Notes under the pieces: generated by a model | The model's database searches: none | What the model saw: only the letters and a program-made list of their open reading frames with translations | Told to the model about the DNA's origin: nothing | Part shown: in pieces, positions 8,013 through 16,480 of the stretch | How positions within the stretch are numbered: the stretch's first letter is position 1 | Layout: each line of letters opens with the position of its first letter | Made by a program: the position numbers and the translations under genes | Source of the DNA: an uncultured Collinsella sp. | GTDB taxonomy: Bacteria; Actinomycetota; Coriobacteriia; Coriobacteriales; Coriobacteriaceae | DNA length: 34,768 nt | Assembly (NCBI GenBank): GCA_902470925.1 | Contig: CABRIF010000012.1 | Location: forward strand, 1 to 34,768 | Reading direction: 5' to 3'

Positions 8013-8104
8013 GGAGAGCTGACCGAGAGGCCGAAGGTGCTCGCCTGCTAAGCGAGTATGCGCCGCAAAGCGCATCTGGGGTTCGAATCCCCAGCTCTCC
8101 GCCA
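8013..8104 (+). tRNA. tRNA-Ser (anticodon GCU)
   Basis: GGAGAGC (8013-8019) pairs with GCTCTCC (8094-8100), followed by discriminator G and an encoded CCA. The anticodon arm is CTCGC-CTGCTAA-GCGAG, so the anticodon is GCU and reads AGC/AGU. The long variable arm (GCGCCGCAAAGCGC) is diagnostic of serine tRNAs. The T-arm GGTTCGAATCC is intact. Confidence 0.96.
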
Positions 8105-8116
8105 GTGTGAATGATA

Positions 8117-8157
8117 CGCCCCCTGAGTTATTGCAGATCAGGGGGCGTTTTCTGTTT
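8117..8157 (+). terminator. Rho-independent terminator of tRNA-Ser
   Basis: CGCCCCCTGA (8117-8126) and TCAGGGGGCG (8138-8147) form a perfect 10-bp stem with an 11-base loop, followed by TTTTCTGTTT. Confidence 0.93.
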
Positions 8158-8235
8158 ACGCAGGGGGGCTCCGATATTGTCGCGGGGCCTGGGATGCCGA
8201 AAGGTACATGGTCGCCCGGAGAAAGGGGTGCTGAT

Positions 8236-10050
8236 ATGCAGGATGAGCGGAGCGCCGCGCCCGCGCAAGCGGCTGCGGACGACGAGCGGTTCATGCGGGA
8301 GGCCCTCATCGAGGCGCGCCGGGCCGCGGAGCTGGGCGAGGTCCCCATCGGGGCCGTGGTGGTCTACGAGGGCCAGGTGATCGCGCGCGCTCACAATCGC
8401 CGCGAGCTCGACGGGGACCCGTCGGCGCACGCGGAGTTCTCCGCTCTGCTTGCCGCGGCACGGCACCTGGGGCGATGGCGCCTGTTCGGCTGCACGGTCT
8501 ACGTGACGCTCGAGCCGTGCGTGATGTGCGCGGGCCTTATGGTGAACGCGCGTATCGACCGCTGTGTGTACGGCGCACCCGATCCGAAGGGCGGCGCGCT
8601 GGGGACCCTCTACACCCTGCAGGATGATGCGCGCCTGAACCACGCTTTCGCGGTGACACCCGGCGTGCTGCAGGACGCGTGCGCGCAGGAGCTGCGGGCG
8701 TTTTTCGGCAAGGTGCGCGCGCAGCGCAGCTCGGAGCAGGGCGAGGTCGAGCAAGAGCGAGCGCAGGCCGCCGCCGCGCGCCGGGAGCTGCGTGAAGCCC
8801 GCGCGCAGCTCCCGGCGCCCCGAGCCCCGCGCGTGCTGCTTGCGATCGATTCGTTCAAGGGGTCGGCAACGAGCGCTCAGGCCGCCGCGTGGGCGGCCGA
8901 GGGCGTGCACCGCGCCTGTCCGGCCGCGCAAGTGCAGTGTCTGTCGGTGGCCGATGGCGGCGAGGGAACCCTCGATGCGGTGGCGTCCGCCATCGCGGCG
9001 GAGGTGCGCACCGTGCGCGTGCGCGGTCCGCTTGGAACCCCGGTTGATGCGCGATTCTTGCTGGCTGGCGAGCCAAAGCCCCCTGCGGCCTCTGCGCCCG
9101 CAGACGGGCCGGCGCTGGCCGAGGACCCTGCGCCCGCCGGGCCCTCCTTCGCGCTCATCGAGATGGCCGAGGCGGCAGGGCTGGGCTACACGTCGCGCAA
9201 TCAGCGCGATGCGCTGGCGGCCACAACCTGGGGTGTGGGCGAGCTGATGCTCGCCGCCGTGGCACAGGGGGCGCGCCGCCTGTATCTGGCGCTGGGGGGC
9301 AGCGCCACAACCGACGGCGGCGTCGGCATGTTGCAGGCTCTCGGCGCGCGGGTGCTCGATGCGGACGGGCGCGCGGTGGCGCCGGGGCTTGCCGGGCTTG
9401 CTGCAGCGTCGCGCGTGGATATCGGACCGGCTCTGCAGGCGCTTGCGGGCGTGGAGCTCACGGTGCTGTCCGATGTAGACAACCCGCTGGTGGGCGCGCG
9501 CGGTGCGGTGCGGGTGTTCGGTCCGCAGAAGGGCCTGGACGAGGCGGGGCTGGATGCGTACGACGGCTGGATGCTCGCTTACGCCCGTGCGCTCGACGCC
9601 GCGCGCCAGGCGGCTGGCATCGGGGTGTTTCGCTCGTTGCCGGCCGTACCGGGTGCCGGCGCGGCCGGCGGGCTGGCCGCTGCGCTGCTGGCCCTCGGCG
9701 CGCAGCTGGTGCCGGGTATCGACGCCGTGCTCGATCTGGTGGGGTTCGACGACCGGGCGCGCAAGGTCGACCTGGTGATCACGGGCGAAGGGTCGGTCGA
9801 TGCCCAGAGCGCGGCTGGAAAGACGCCTGTCGGGGTGGCGCGCCGGGCGAAGCGCGTGAGCCCGGGCGTGCGCGTGGTGGCCCTGTGCGGCGCGCGGGCC
9901 GACGAGCTGGAGCGTGTGTACGAAGCAGGCATCGATGCGGTCGTTCCGGTGCTGCGGCGGCCCATGGCCCTCGAGCAGGCGCTTGAGGCCTCGCAGACCC
10001 ATCGCAACCTGGCGTGCGCGGCGGAGACGGTCGTCCGACTGGTGCTGTAG
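8236..10050 (+). CDS. Fusion protein: tRNA adenosine deaminase (TadA) + glycerate 2-kinase
   Basis: One uninterrupted 604-residue frame holds two complete enzymes. Residues 16-162 are TadA, which converts A34 to inosine in tRNA-Arg(ACG): zinc and catalytic residues HAE (His65, Glu67) and EPCVMC (Cys95, Cys98). Residues 163-198 are a charged, probably helical linker rich in Glu, Arg and Ala. Residues 199-604 are a GlxK/GarK-type glycerate kinase: DSFKGS (205-210), ADGGEGT (239-245), GGSATTDGG (354-362) and a later ITGEGSVD. A Pro/Ala-rich insert (about 279-303) interrupts the kinase. The ATG at 8236 was chosen because AAAGGGG lies upstream; the frame stays open back into the tRNA terminator, which cannot be coding. 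TadA and glycerate kinase are normally separate proteins with unrelated roles. Both active sites look intact. Confidence 0.9.
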   Translation: MQDERSAAPAQAAADDERFMREALIEARRAAELGEVPIGAVVVYEGQVIARAHNRRELDGDPSAHAEFSALLAAARHLGRWRLFGCTVYVTLEPCVMCAGLMVNARIDRCVYGAPDPKGGALGTLYTLQDDARLNHAFAVTPGVLQDACAQELRAFFGKVRAQRSSEQGEVEQERAQAAAARRELREARAQLPAPRAPRVLLAIDSFKGSATSAQAAAWAAEGVHRACPAAQVQCLSVADGGEGTLDAVASAIAAEVRTVRVRGPLGTPVDARFLLAGEPKPPAASAPADGPALAEDPAPAGPSFALIEMAEAAGLGYTSRNQRDALAATTWGVGELMLAAVAQGARRLYLALGGSATTDGGVGMLQALGARVLDADGRAVAPGLAGLAAASRVDIGPALQALAGVELTVLSDVDNPLVGARGAVRVFGPQKGLDEAGLDAYDGWMLAYARALDAARQAAGIGVFRSLPAVPGAGAAGGLAAALLALGAQLVPGIDAVLDLVGFDDRARKVDLVITGEGSVDAQSAAGKTPVGVARRAKRVSPGVRVVALCGARADELERVYEAGIDAVVPVLRRPMALEQALEASQTHRNLACAAETVVRLVL

Positions 10051-10077
10051 AGGGCTCGGCTGGGCGCTCCGGCGCGC

Positions 10078-10707
10078 TTAGCGGTCGCGGCGCAGGTTCG
10101 GCACGATGCGCTTGACGACCCACCAAACCAGCGCGGCGACAACGGCCACGATGAGCACGATCTTCACGATATCCGAGATCCAGGAGGCCTCGGCGGTGAT
10201 CGTGCGCCATGCTGAGCCCGCGCCGGCACCGAGCGAGCACAGCACCGTGTTCCACACGGCGGAGCCCACCAGGGTGTAGAGCGCAAAACGGACCGGGTTC
10301 ATCTTGGCGGTGCCGGCGGGGATGGAAATCAGGCTGCGCACCACCGGGATGCAGCGGCAGAACAGAACGGTGAGCTGTCCGCGCCGGTCGAACCAGACAA
10401 TCGCCTTGGAGATGTCATCGCCCTTGAAGCCGAGCATACGCATGGGCCTCGTTTCGAAGAAGTGCTCCAGGCGCTCACGGGACAGCAGCCGCCCGATGCC
10501 GTAGAGCACGAAGGCGCCCAGTACCGAGCCTGCGGTGGCGGCGATGATGGCGCCGGGCAGCTCCATGGCGGTCTCGTGGGTGAGGTATCCCGCCATGGGC
10601 AGGACGAGCTCGCTGGGGATGGGCGGGAACACGTTTTCGAGGAAGATGAGGGCGGCGACGGCAAGGTAGCCGAACGCGTTGATGAAGTCGATGAAAGCGG
10701 CTTCCAT
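10078..10707 (-). CDS. DedA-family membrane protein (VTT domain)
   Basis: A 209-residue integral membrane protein of the DedA/VTT family, proposed to move lipids such as undecaprenyl phosphate or phosphatidylethanolamine across the membrane. Seen: the N-terminal re-entrant region FLENVFPPIPSE with its acidic residue, and the conserved basic motif FCRCIPVVRSLISIPAG. A C-terminal helix (IVLIVAVVAALVWWVV) is followed by a basic tail. The ATG at 10707 follows AAGGAGA by 5 bases; the extra 15 upstream residues are not supported. It converges on the TadA-kinase gene with 27 bp between stops. Confidence 0.88.
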   Translation of the reverse strand: MEAAFIDFINAFGYLAVAALIFLENVFPPIPSELVLPMAGYLTHETAMELPGAIIAATAGSVLGAFVLYGIGRLLSRERLEHFFETRPMRMLGFKGDDISKAIVWFDRRGQLTVLFCRCIPVVRSLISIPAGTAKMNPVRFALYTLVGSAVWNTVLCSLGAGAGSAWRTITAEASWISDIVKIVLIVAVVAALVWWVVKRIVPNLRRDR

Positions 10708-11136
10708 GGGTCTCCTTGCAGATAGGCCGCGTGTGGGCGGCGCGAGCGACAAACAAACGCGGCGTCCGCGCGTTGCTCGGAGGCCGGTATAGGGCAGTAT
10801 AGGTGCGAAGATGCCGCAAAGGGCGTGCGTCGGGCCGATAGCGGGAGTTCACCATAACAGCTTCGGGCGTGCGTGGGCCTCTGTCGTCGGTCGTCTGACA
10901 GGGTGTTGTCTTCTGCACATGCTCCCGTTTACGCCCAAAGACGGGGCACGATGCGCACTGCGCTCGCGTGCCGGCGCCCGTTGCGATCGCATGCCGCGCT
11001 GGTGGCGTTCGAGTCCCGTGCGGCCCGTTGCACCGGACCTAGCTGCGAATCGATCCCGTGAATCGCGCGGCTTGCGCGTCGCACGGGACTTGCACGTCGC
11101 GCGGGGCGGCGACATATGCCGACCGCGAAATGGCGC
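10708..11136. other. Intergenic region upstream of dedA and ffs
   Basis: 429 bp with open frames on both strands but no ribosome site followed by a plausible start, and no codon pattern I trust. dedA must be transcribed from its right end. I see no repeat or RNA family here apart from a chance T-arm-like string near 11001. Confidence 0.5.
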
Positions 11137-11165
11137 TGGACGTAGCCGGGCCAACCGGCTACTAT
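11137..11165 (+). promoter_or_regulatory. Candidate promoter of the SRP RNA
   Basis: TGGACG (11137-11142), a 17-bp spacer, and TACTAT (11160-11165), about 21 bases before the RNA stem. An overlapping TATAGT (11163-11168) could serve as the -10 instead. Confidence 0.4.
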
Positions 11166-11186
11166 AGTCAAACACGCCTCGCGCGT

Positions 11187-11279
11187 TCGATGGGTTCGGG
11201 TGACGATATGTTCCGAACTTGGTCAGGTCCGGAAGGAAGCAGCCATAAGGAGCCTCTGCCGGGCACCCGTTCCCATCGA
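11187..11279 (+). ncRNA. ffs: Signal recognition particle RNA, small (4.5S) type
   Basis: The universally conserved domain IV core is present around 11222-11243, including GGTCAGGTCCGGAAGGAAGC with the GGAA tetraloop and internal-loop A residues, which bind Ffh. The ends close the rod: TCGATGGG (11187-11194) pairs with CCCATCGA (11272-11279), and CGGGTG with CACCCG further in. At about 93 nt it is the compact type without an Alu domain. A T5 run at 11292-11296 probably ends transcription. The exact processed ends are estimated. Confidence 0.95.
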
Positions 11280-11297
11280 GTCCACGGGGCGTTTTTG

Positions 11298-11623
11298 TGT
11301 GGCGCGGCGCTATGGTGTCCGCGCGCGTCTCGGGCTCCAGCGTCCCTGCGTGGCCGCTCGCCTTCGGCCCCGCCGCGCCTGCATGTTCGCCGCAGATGCT
11401 CGTCACAGTCTCGGCACGCATCGCTGGGCGCGAACGCACCGCGCGCCCCCGGCTTCGCCCTCCGTCCGCCCGCGCCTCCGACCTTGCCCTTCGCCCCGCC
11501 TTACCCTCCGCTGTCAAAAGTCTTGACCGGGCATTACCCGCAGCTGATGTGCCCTCGCCATCATGGAACTGACAAGGGAGTGATGCCTGATCGGCCCGAT
11601 GTGGCCGAACGAGAGGGGATGCC
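11298..11623. other. Intergenic region between ffs and the metallophosphatase gene
   Basis: 326 bp of C-rich sequence without a supported gene. TTGACC at about 11523 is the only promoter-like hexamer, and no convincing -10 follows at the right distance. Confidence 0.45.
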
Positions 11624-14326
11624 ATGGGGCAGCAGGAGACCAACGGGTTTGAAGCGGATGGGACGCGGCCGCCGCGCCGCAACGCGACGGGTGCGATGGA
11701 CGCGCGGACGAAGGCGGGGTGCAGCTGCGGACTCGGAAACTTGGCTGCCCCGGTTTCCTTCCGCATGGCCGACCTGCCCGCGCACGAGGGCGCCGCGCTT
11801 CGGCCGTCTCGCACCCATGCGGTGGGCAGACGCGGGGTGAGCAGACGCGGGTTTTTCAGCCTGAGCCTGGCGCTGGGTGCCGCGGCGCTTGCCGTGCCCG
11901 CTTCTGCCGAGGTGCAGGAGGAGGCGTCGACCAGCTCATATCCCGAGCGCCCCGTCACCTTCTGCATCATGTCCGACCTGCACTACTTCGCGCCGGAGCT
12001 GTGGAGCGACTGCGCGGACTACGCGGAGGCCGAGAACTCCGACCGCAAGATGTTCCGCGAGAGCGCCAGCATCCTCGCCAAGGCGCTGGCCGACGTGGTG
12101 GCGGCCAAGCCCGACATCGTCTTCGTGCCGGGCGACCTCACCAAAGACGGCGAGCTCGTGGGCCATCGGGGGCTGCATGCACTGTTCGAGGGCGCCCGCG
12201 CGCAGCTGGCCGCCGCCGGCGTCACCACGACGTTTCTGTTCATCAACGGCAACCATGACCTGAACAACCATGCGGCGCTCGATTTCTCGAGCGGTTCTGC
12301 GCAGGCCGCCGAGCGTACGGACCCCGTGGCGTACAAGGACCTGTGGCGCGAGTACGGCTACGAGGGCGCGGTCGTTTTCGATGCCGGCGGCACGCAGGAC
12401 GGCAGCTTGAGCTACGTGGCACGCCCCGTTCCCGGCTTGACGGTTATCGCGGTGGACACCTGCCGCTACAACGAGCCGAGCGACGACGGCAGCGGGCTTG
12501 CCCAGGCAACGGCCGGGCGCGTGGGGGATGCGCTGCTGAAATGGGTGTGCAACCAGGCCAAGCAGGCTCGGGCCGCCGGCGACGTGGTGGTGGCGATGCA
12601 GCATCACGGCATCGTCCCGCATTTCGGGGACGAGCCAACCCTGATGGCGGAATATCTGGTGGAGGACTACGACCGGGTGGCGCGTGCCTACGCCGAAGCG
12701 GGGATTGCCTGCGTGTTCACCGGGCATATGCATGCCAACGACATCGCCGCGGCAACCTACGGCGACGCGACCGTCTACGATATCGAGACCGGCTCGCTGG
12801 TGACCTATCCGTCGTGGATGCGCACGGGATCGCTCGCGTTCACCCGCAGCGGCGCCAACGTCGAGGCCACGCTGTCGGTCGACATCCACGATCTGGGCGA
12901 GGCGGTGCTCGAGGGGTGCGGGCTGCCCGGTACCTCCCAGGCGATCACGGCCTACGGCGCGCAGCGCACGTTGAGCGTCCTGTCCGTGCAGACGATGTGT
13001 GCGGGCATGTTCGTGGAGCCGATGCTTGCCCAGGCGGCGCAGGCGGGCGCGCGTGCGTCGGTTGCGCAGGCGCTCGGTGTCGAGCCGGCGGGCCTCAACG
13101 CGGCGCTGTGGGGCATGCTCGCCGCGTCGGGGGTGCTGCCCACCACGCGTGAGGAGGGGCTGCATATCGCGATCGGCTCCTCGCTCGCGGCGTCGGTGTG
13201 GCTCGACGCGGGGGCCGGGCGTATCCGCATCGACCAGGTGTCTGCCGAGAGCCTCTCCGCGACTCCGCTGATGAACCTCTCCCTGTCGGCGGCTGCGGAG
13301 GAGCGTCTTGGGCAGGCGCCGCGTGCGGCACGGGCGGATCGGGTGTGCCTGGCCTACGTGGACGCCGCGAGCATGTCGGCGTTCCTCGATGCGCTGTGGC
13401 AGGCGCTCGATGCGCAGGTGCTGGCCGAGCCGGGTCGTCAGCAGACGGTGGCGTGTGCGGCGGAGGCGGTTCGGCTGCTGCTAGAGGCGCCGGTTGACGA
13501 CGCCCACAATGTGCTTGCGCTGGCCAACGCGGCTTATCAGGCCCACCTGCGCGGGTGCGAGGATATCGAGGCGTGGACCGATCAGGCTATCGAGGCGATC
13601 GGGGGCGCGGGCCTGCTGGGAGATGCGGTCGCGCAGGCCGTGAACGGCACGTTGGCGAGCGAGCAGGTACAGACGCTGGCTACCGCGATTCCACTCGACA
13701 TCAAGGCGCTGCTCCAGGCCGGTGACATTCCGCTGATCGGCGCGCTGGTGCCCGGCATCGTGGCAGGGATGGTCCCGCATGTGGGCGCGTTGCTCAAGCT
13801 GCTGGCGGGTGACGGGACAGGCGCGCCCGCGGTCGATGCGGGCGCGCTCGTGGCGGGCGCGCTGCCGGCTTCGTTGACGCAGATGGTGCACAGCGCCCTA
13901 TTCACGCTGTCGCATGACGATAATGTGGCACAGGACCATGCATTCTCCTTCGCCGCGCATGCGGTCGATCCGGATTACAGCAACGGTTCGGGCGCAGGGG
14001 ACGGTACCGGCGGTGACTCCGACGGCGGTAGCGGCTCCGACGGAGACGGAGGCTCCGATGCGGGCACCGGCTCCGGTTCCGGCTCCGCTGCGGGCGGGAG
14101 CGGTACAGGCGGCGCCGGCACGGGCTCCGGCACGGGCTTCGGCACGGGGTCGGGCACGGACTCCAACTCGGGTTCCGGCGCGCGGCATCCGAGCACGGAG
14201 CGGCTGCCCCGCACGGCCGATGAGGGCGCGGGGCGCATCGCCGCCGCGGTGCTCGGAGGCGCGGCGGTGCTGGCGGCAGGCGTGCGCGAGGCCCTGCGCC
14301 CGCACGAGGATGCGCCGGCGGCATAA
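11624..14326 (+). CDS. Tat-exported, sortase-anchored calcineurin-type metallophosphatase
   Basis: A 900-residue surface phosphoesterase. After a long polar N-terminus (1-68) comes a Tat signal: RRGVSRRGFFSL then a hydrophobic run and an A-S-A cleavage site (about 69-95). The catalytic domain follows with SDLH (117-120), PGD (169-171), GNHD (209-212), MQHHG, and GHMH in FTGHMHAND. An alpha-helical region of unknown function (about 450-770) comes next, then a Gly/Ser/Asp/Thr-rich spacer. The end has a cell-wall sorting signal: LPRTA (861-865), a hydrophobic helix and a short tail with Arg. GAGAGGGG supports the ATG at 11624. A later ATG (codon 48) would give a more normal signal peptide but lacks a ribosome site. 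The substrate is unknown; extracellular phosphate scavenging is plausible. Confidence 0.85.
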   Translation: MGQQETNGFEADGTRPPRRNATGAMDARTKAGCSCGLGNLAAPVSFRMADLPAHEGAALRPSRTHAVGRRGVSRRGFFSLSLALGAAALAVPASAEVQEEASTSSYPERPVTFCIMSDLHYFAPELWSDCADYAEAENSDRKMFRESASILAKALADVVAAKPDIVFVPGDLTKDGELVGHRGLHALFEGARAQLAAAGVTTTFLFINGNHDLNNHAALDFSSGSAQAAERTDPVAYKDLWREYGYEGAVVFDAGGTQDGSLSYVARPVPGLTVIAVDTCRYNEPSDDGSGLAQATAGRVGDALLKWVCNQAKQARAAGDVVVAMQHHGIVPHFGDEPTLMAEYLVEDYDRVARAYAEAGIACVFTGHMHANDIAAATYGDATVYDIETGSLVTYPSWMRTGSLAFTRSGANVEATLSVDIHDLGEAVLEGCGLPGTSQAITAYGAQRTLSVLSVQTMCAGMFVEPMLAQAAQAGARASVAQALGVEPAGLNAALWGMLAASGVLPTTREEGLHIAIGSSLAASVWLDAGAGRIRIDQVSAESLSATPLMNLSLSAAAEERLGQAPRAARADRVCLAYVDAASMSAFLDALWQALDAQVLAEPGRQQTVACAAEAVRLLLEAPVDDAHNVLALANAAYQAHLRGCEDIEAWTDQAIEAIGGAGLLGDAVAQAVNGTLASEQVQTLATAIPLDIKALLQAGDIPLIGALVPGIVAGMVPHVGALLKLLAGDGTGAPAVDAGALVAGALPASLTQMVHSALFTLSHDDNVAQDHAFSFAAHAVDPDYSNGSGAGDGTGGDSDGGSGSDGDGGSDAGTGSGSGSAAGGSGTGGAGTGSGTGFGTGSGTDSNSGSGARHPSTERLPRTADEGAGRIAAAVLGGAAVLAAGVREALRPHEDAPAA

Positions 14327-14406
14327 GGCGGACACACGCTGTCACGGCAGCGCTGCGCGGGCTACCGCCGACACGCGATGAGGCGCCTCCAACATACCGT
14401 GGAACC

Positions 14407-14446
14407 GCGGGCGCAGCTTTGATCGGGGCTGCGCTCGCGTTGTTTC
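14407..14446 (+). terminator. Terminator after the metallophosphatase gene
   Basis: GCGGGCGCAGC (14407-14417) and GCTGCGCTCGC (14428-14438) pair over 11 bp with one G-T, with a 10-base loop, followed by GTTGTTTC. The T-tract is weak. 14447-14560 holds no gene; TATGAT at 14486-14491 is a possible -10 for the ABC exporter genes, without a clear -35. Confidence 0.6.
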
Positions 14447-14560
14447 CGGCAGGTGTCCCGTCGTGCGCGGGTGACGCGGGAGGCGTATGATAGGCGACAT
14501 CTGTCCGCCCCCGTGCGCCGCCCCGCGCGGTGCGCCGAGCCGTATGCGGAGGCAGCAGCC

Positions 14561-16480
14561 ATGATCGACCTGCTCAAACGCTTCGGCGGTCCCTACCGCC
14601 TCAACCTGATCGCCGGCCCCGCCTGCAAGCTACTCGAGGTGCTGTTCGACCTCATGACGCCGCTGGTAATCGCCCGCATGATCGATGCGGGCGTCGGCGC
14701 CCGCAGCATGCGCGAGGTGCTCATCTCCGGCGCGCTGCTGGTTGGGATGGCGGTCGTGGGCATGGGGTTTGCGCTCGTGTGCCAAAAGATGGCCTCGCGC
14801 GCCTCCCAGGGCGTGGGCACGAGCCTGCGCGATGCGCTGTTCCGGCACATCAACGAGTTCTCTCGCACCGAGGTGGACCGCTTCGGCACACCCTCGCTCA
14901 CCACCCGCATCATCAACGACGTGAACCAGGTCCAGCTCGCCGTTGCCCTGGCCATCCGCCAGCTCATCCGCTGGCCGTTTCTGGCGGTGGGCTCCATGGC
15001 GGCGGCCTGCCTGATCGACCTGCGCCTGGGCGTGATCTTTCTGGTGTCCACCCCGCTGATCGGCGGGCTGTTCTGGCTAATCATGGCGCGCTGCGTCCCG
15101 CTGTATCAAGCCATGCAGCGTCAGCTCGACCGCATCGCCCTGATCGTGCGCGAGGGTCTGGCGGGCACCCGGGTGGTGCGGGCGCACGTGCGCGAGGGGC
15201 ACGAGCGGGCGCGCTTGTGCGAGGCGGCCGATATGCAGGCGGCGGTGGCCACGATGGCGGCGCGCCTGTCGAGCGTGCTGAACCCCGCGACCTTCCTGGT
15301 GATGAATCTCGCGGTGTGCGCGATTCTGTGGGCCGGCGGTCAGACGGTGAACGCCGGTGGCCTCACGCAGGGTGAGATCGTGGCGTTCGTGAACTATATG
15401 ACCCAAACGCTGCTGTCCATCGTGTACGTGGCGAACCTCGTGGTGGTGTTCACCCGCGCCGAGGCGAGCGCCGACCGCATCCGGGAGGTGCTCGATTGCT
15501 CTCCTTCGATCACCGATGCCGGTGCGCTGCCGGTTGCGGTCAGCCCGGATGGGGCCGCGCCCGCGCTGCGCCTGGACGGCGTGTCCTTCACCTTCGCGGG
15601 TGCGTCGTCTGCGGCCCTGCAGGGCGTGAGCCTTGCGGTGGGCCGTGGGCAGACGCTCGGCGTGATCGGGGGCACCGGTTCGGGCAAATCGACGCTCGTC
15701 TCCCTGTTGGCGCGCCTGTACGAGGTGAGCGCGGGCTCGGTCGAGGTTCTTGGCACCGATGTGCGTTGCTGGCCGGTGGCGCAGCTGCGGCGCAGCATCG
15801 GCATGGTACCGCAGAAGGCGGAGCTGCTGAGCGGAACGATTCGCTCCAACCTACGGTGGCGCGCGCCCGAGGCAACCGATGAGGAGCTGTGGCGCGCGCT
15901 CGAGATGGCGCAGGCCGCCCCGTTCGTACGCGACCTGCCGGACGGGCTCGATGCGTCGGTCGAGGCGGGCGGGGCCAACTTCTCGGGCGGTCAGCGCCAA
16001 CGCCTCACGATCGCCCGCGCGCTGGTGGGGGACCCGGCGTTGCTGATCTTGGACGATGCCGCCTCGGCGCTCGACCTTAAAACCGATGCGGCCCTGCGTC
16101 GGGCCCTGCACAGCAGAGACACGCTCGGTGCGGTGGCTGCGGCAGAGCCGTCCGCCCCTGCGGTCGCGCGGGTGCCCGCCACGACTGTGATCGTGTCCCA
16201 GCGCGTGTCTTCGGTGCGCGATGCCGACCTGATCTGCGTGCTGTCCCACGGGCGCGTCGCCGGCCTGGGGACCCATGAGGAGCTGGTGGCGGGCTGCGAG
16301 ATCTATCGGGAGATCTGCGCCTCGCAGCTGACGCAGGAGGAGGTGGGGCCGTCGGCCGTGCCCGCGCCGCTCGATGCGGTCGCCTCGGATGCCGCCATGC
16401 CGCCGTCTACCTCGGAAGTGCCCTCGGCCCCAGGTGTCCTCGCCAACCCGTCTGCCGCACACGAAGGGAGCGCCCGATGA
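14561..16480 (+). CDS. ABC exporter half-transporter with degenerate ATP site (subunit 1)
   Basis: A 639-residue protein with an N-terminal six-helix exporter domain (about 1-320) and a C-terminal ATPase. Seen: Walker A GGTGSGKST (370-378) and signature FSGGQ (474-478). Walker B ends in Asp-Asp (498-499), where the catalytic residue should be Glu, and the switch His is replaced by Gln547 in VSQRVSS. These two changes together mark the non-hydrolysing site of heterodimeric exporters such as TM287/288. The ATG at 14561 follows GGAGG by 8 bases; 36 further open codons upstream lack a ribosome site. A Pro/Ser/Ala-rich tail follows the ATPase. It overlaps the next gene by 4 bp, so the two subunits are made together. 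The cargo is unknown, probably a drug, lipid or peptide. Confidence 0.92.
   Translation: MIDLLKRFGGPYRLNLIAGPACKLLEVLFDLMTPLVIARMIDAGVGARSMREVLISGALLVGMAVVGMGFALVCQKMASRASQGVGTSLRDALFRHINEFSRTEVDRFGTPSLTTRIINDVNQVQLAVALAIRQLIRWPFLAVGSMAAACLIDLRLGVIFLVSTPLIGGLFWLIMARCVPLYQAMQRQLDRIALIVREGLAGTRVVRAHVREGHERARLCEAADMQAAVATMAARLSSVLNPATFLVMNLAVCAILWAGGQTVNAGGLTQGEIVAFVNYMTQTLLSIVYVANLVVVFTRAEASADRIREVLDCSPSITDAGALPVAVSPDGAAPALRLDGVSFTFAGASSAALQGVSLAVGRGQTLGVIGGTGSGKSTLVSLLARLYEVSAGSVEVLGTDVRCWPVAQLRRSIGMVPQKAELLSGTIRSNLRWRAPEATDEELWRALEMAQAAPFVRDLPDGLDASVEAGGANFSGGQRQRLTIARALVGDPALLILDDAASALDLKTDAALRRALHSRDTLGAVAAAEPSAPAVARVPATTVIVSQRVSSVRDADLICVLSHGRVAGLGTHEELVAGCEIYREICASQLTQEEVGPSAVPAPLDAVASDAAMPPSTSEVPSAPGVLANPSAAHEGSAR

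Noticed and set aside
8128..10002. 624-codon minus-strand open frame opposite the TadA-kinase fusion
   Set aside because: Shadow frame; the plus strand carries all catalytic motifs of two known enzymes.
11001..11025. tRNA T-arm-like string GTTCGAGTCCCG upstream of ffs
   Set aside because: No acceptor, D or anticodon arms can be folded around it and the T-stem does not pair well.
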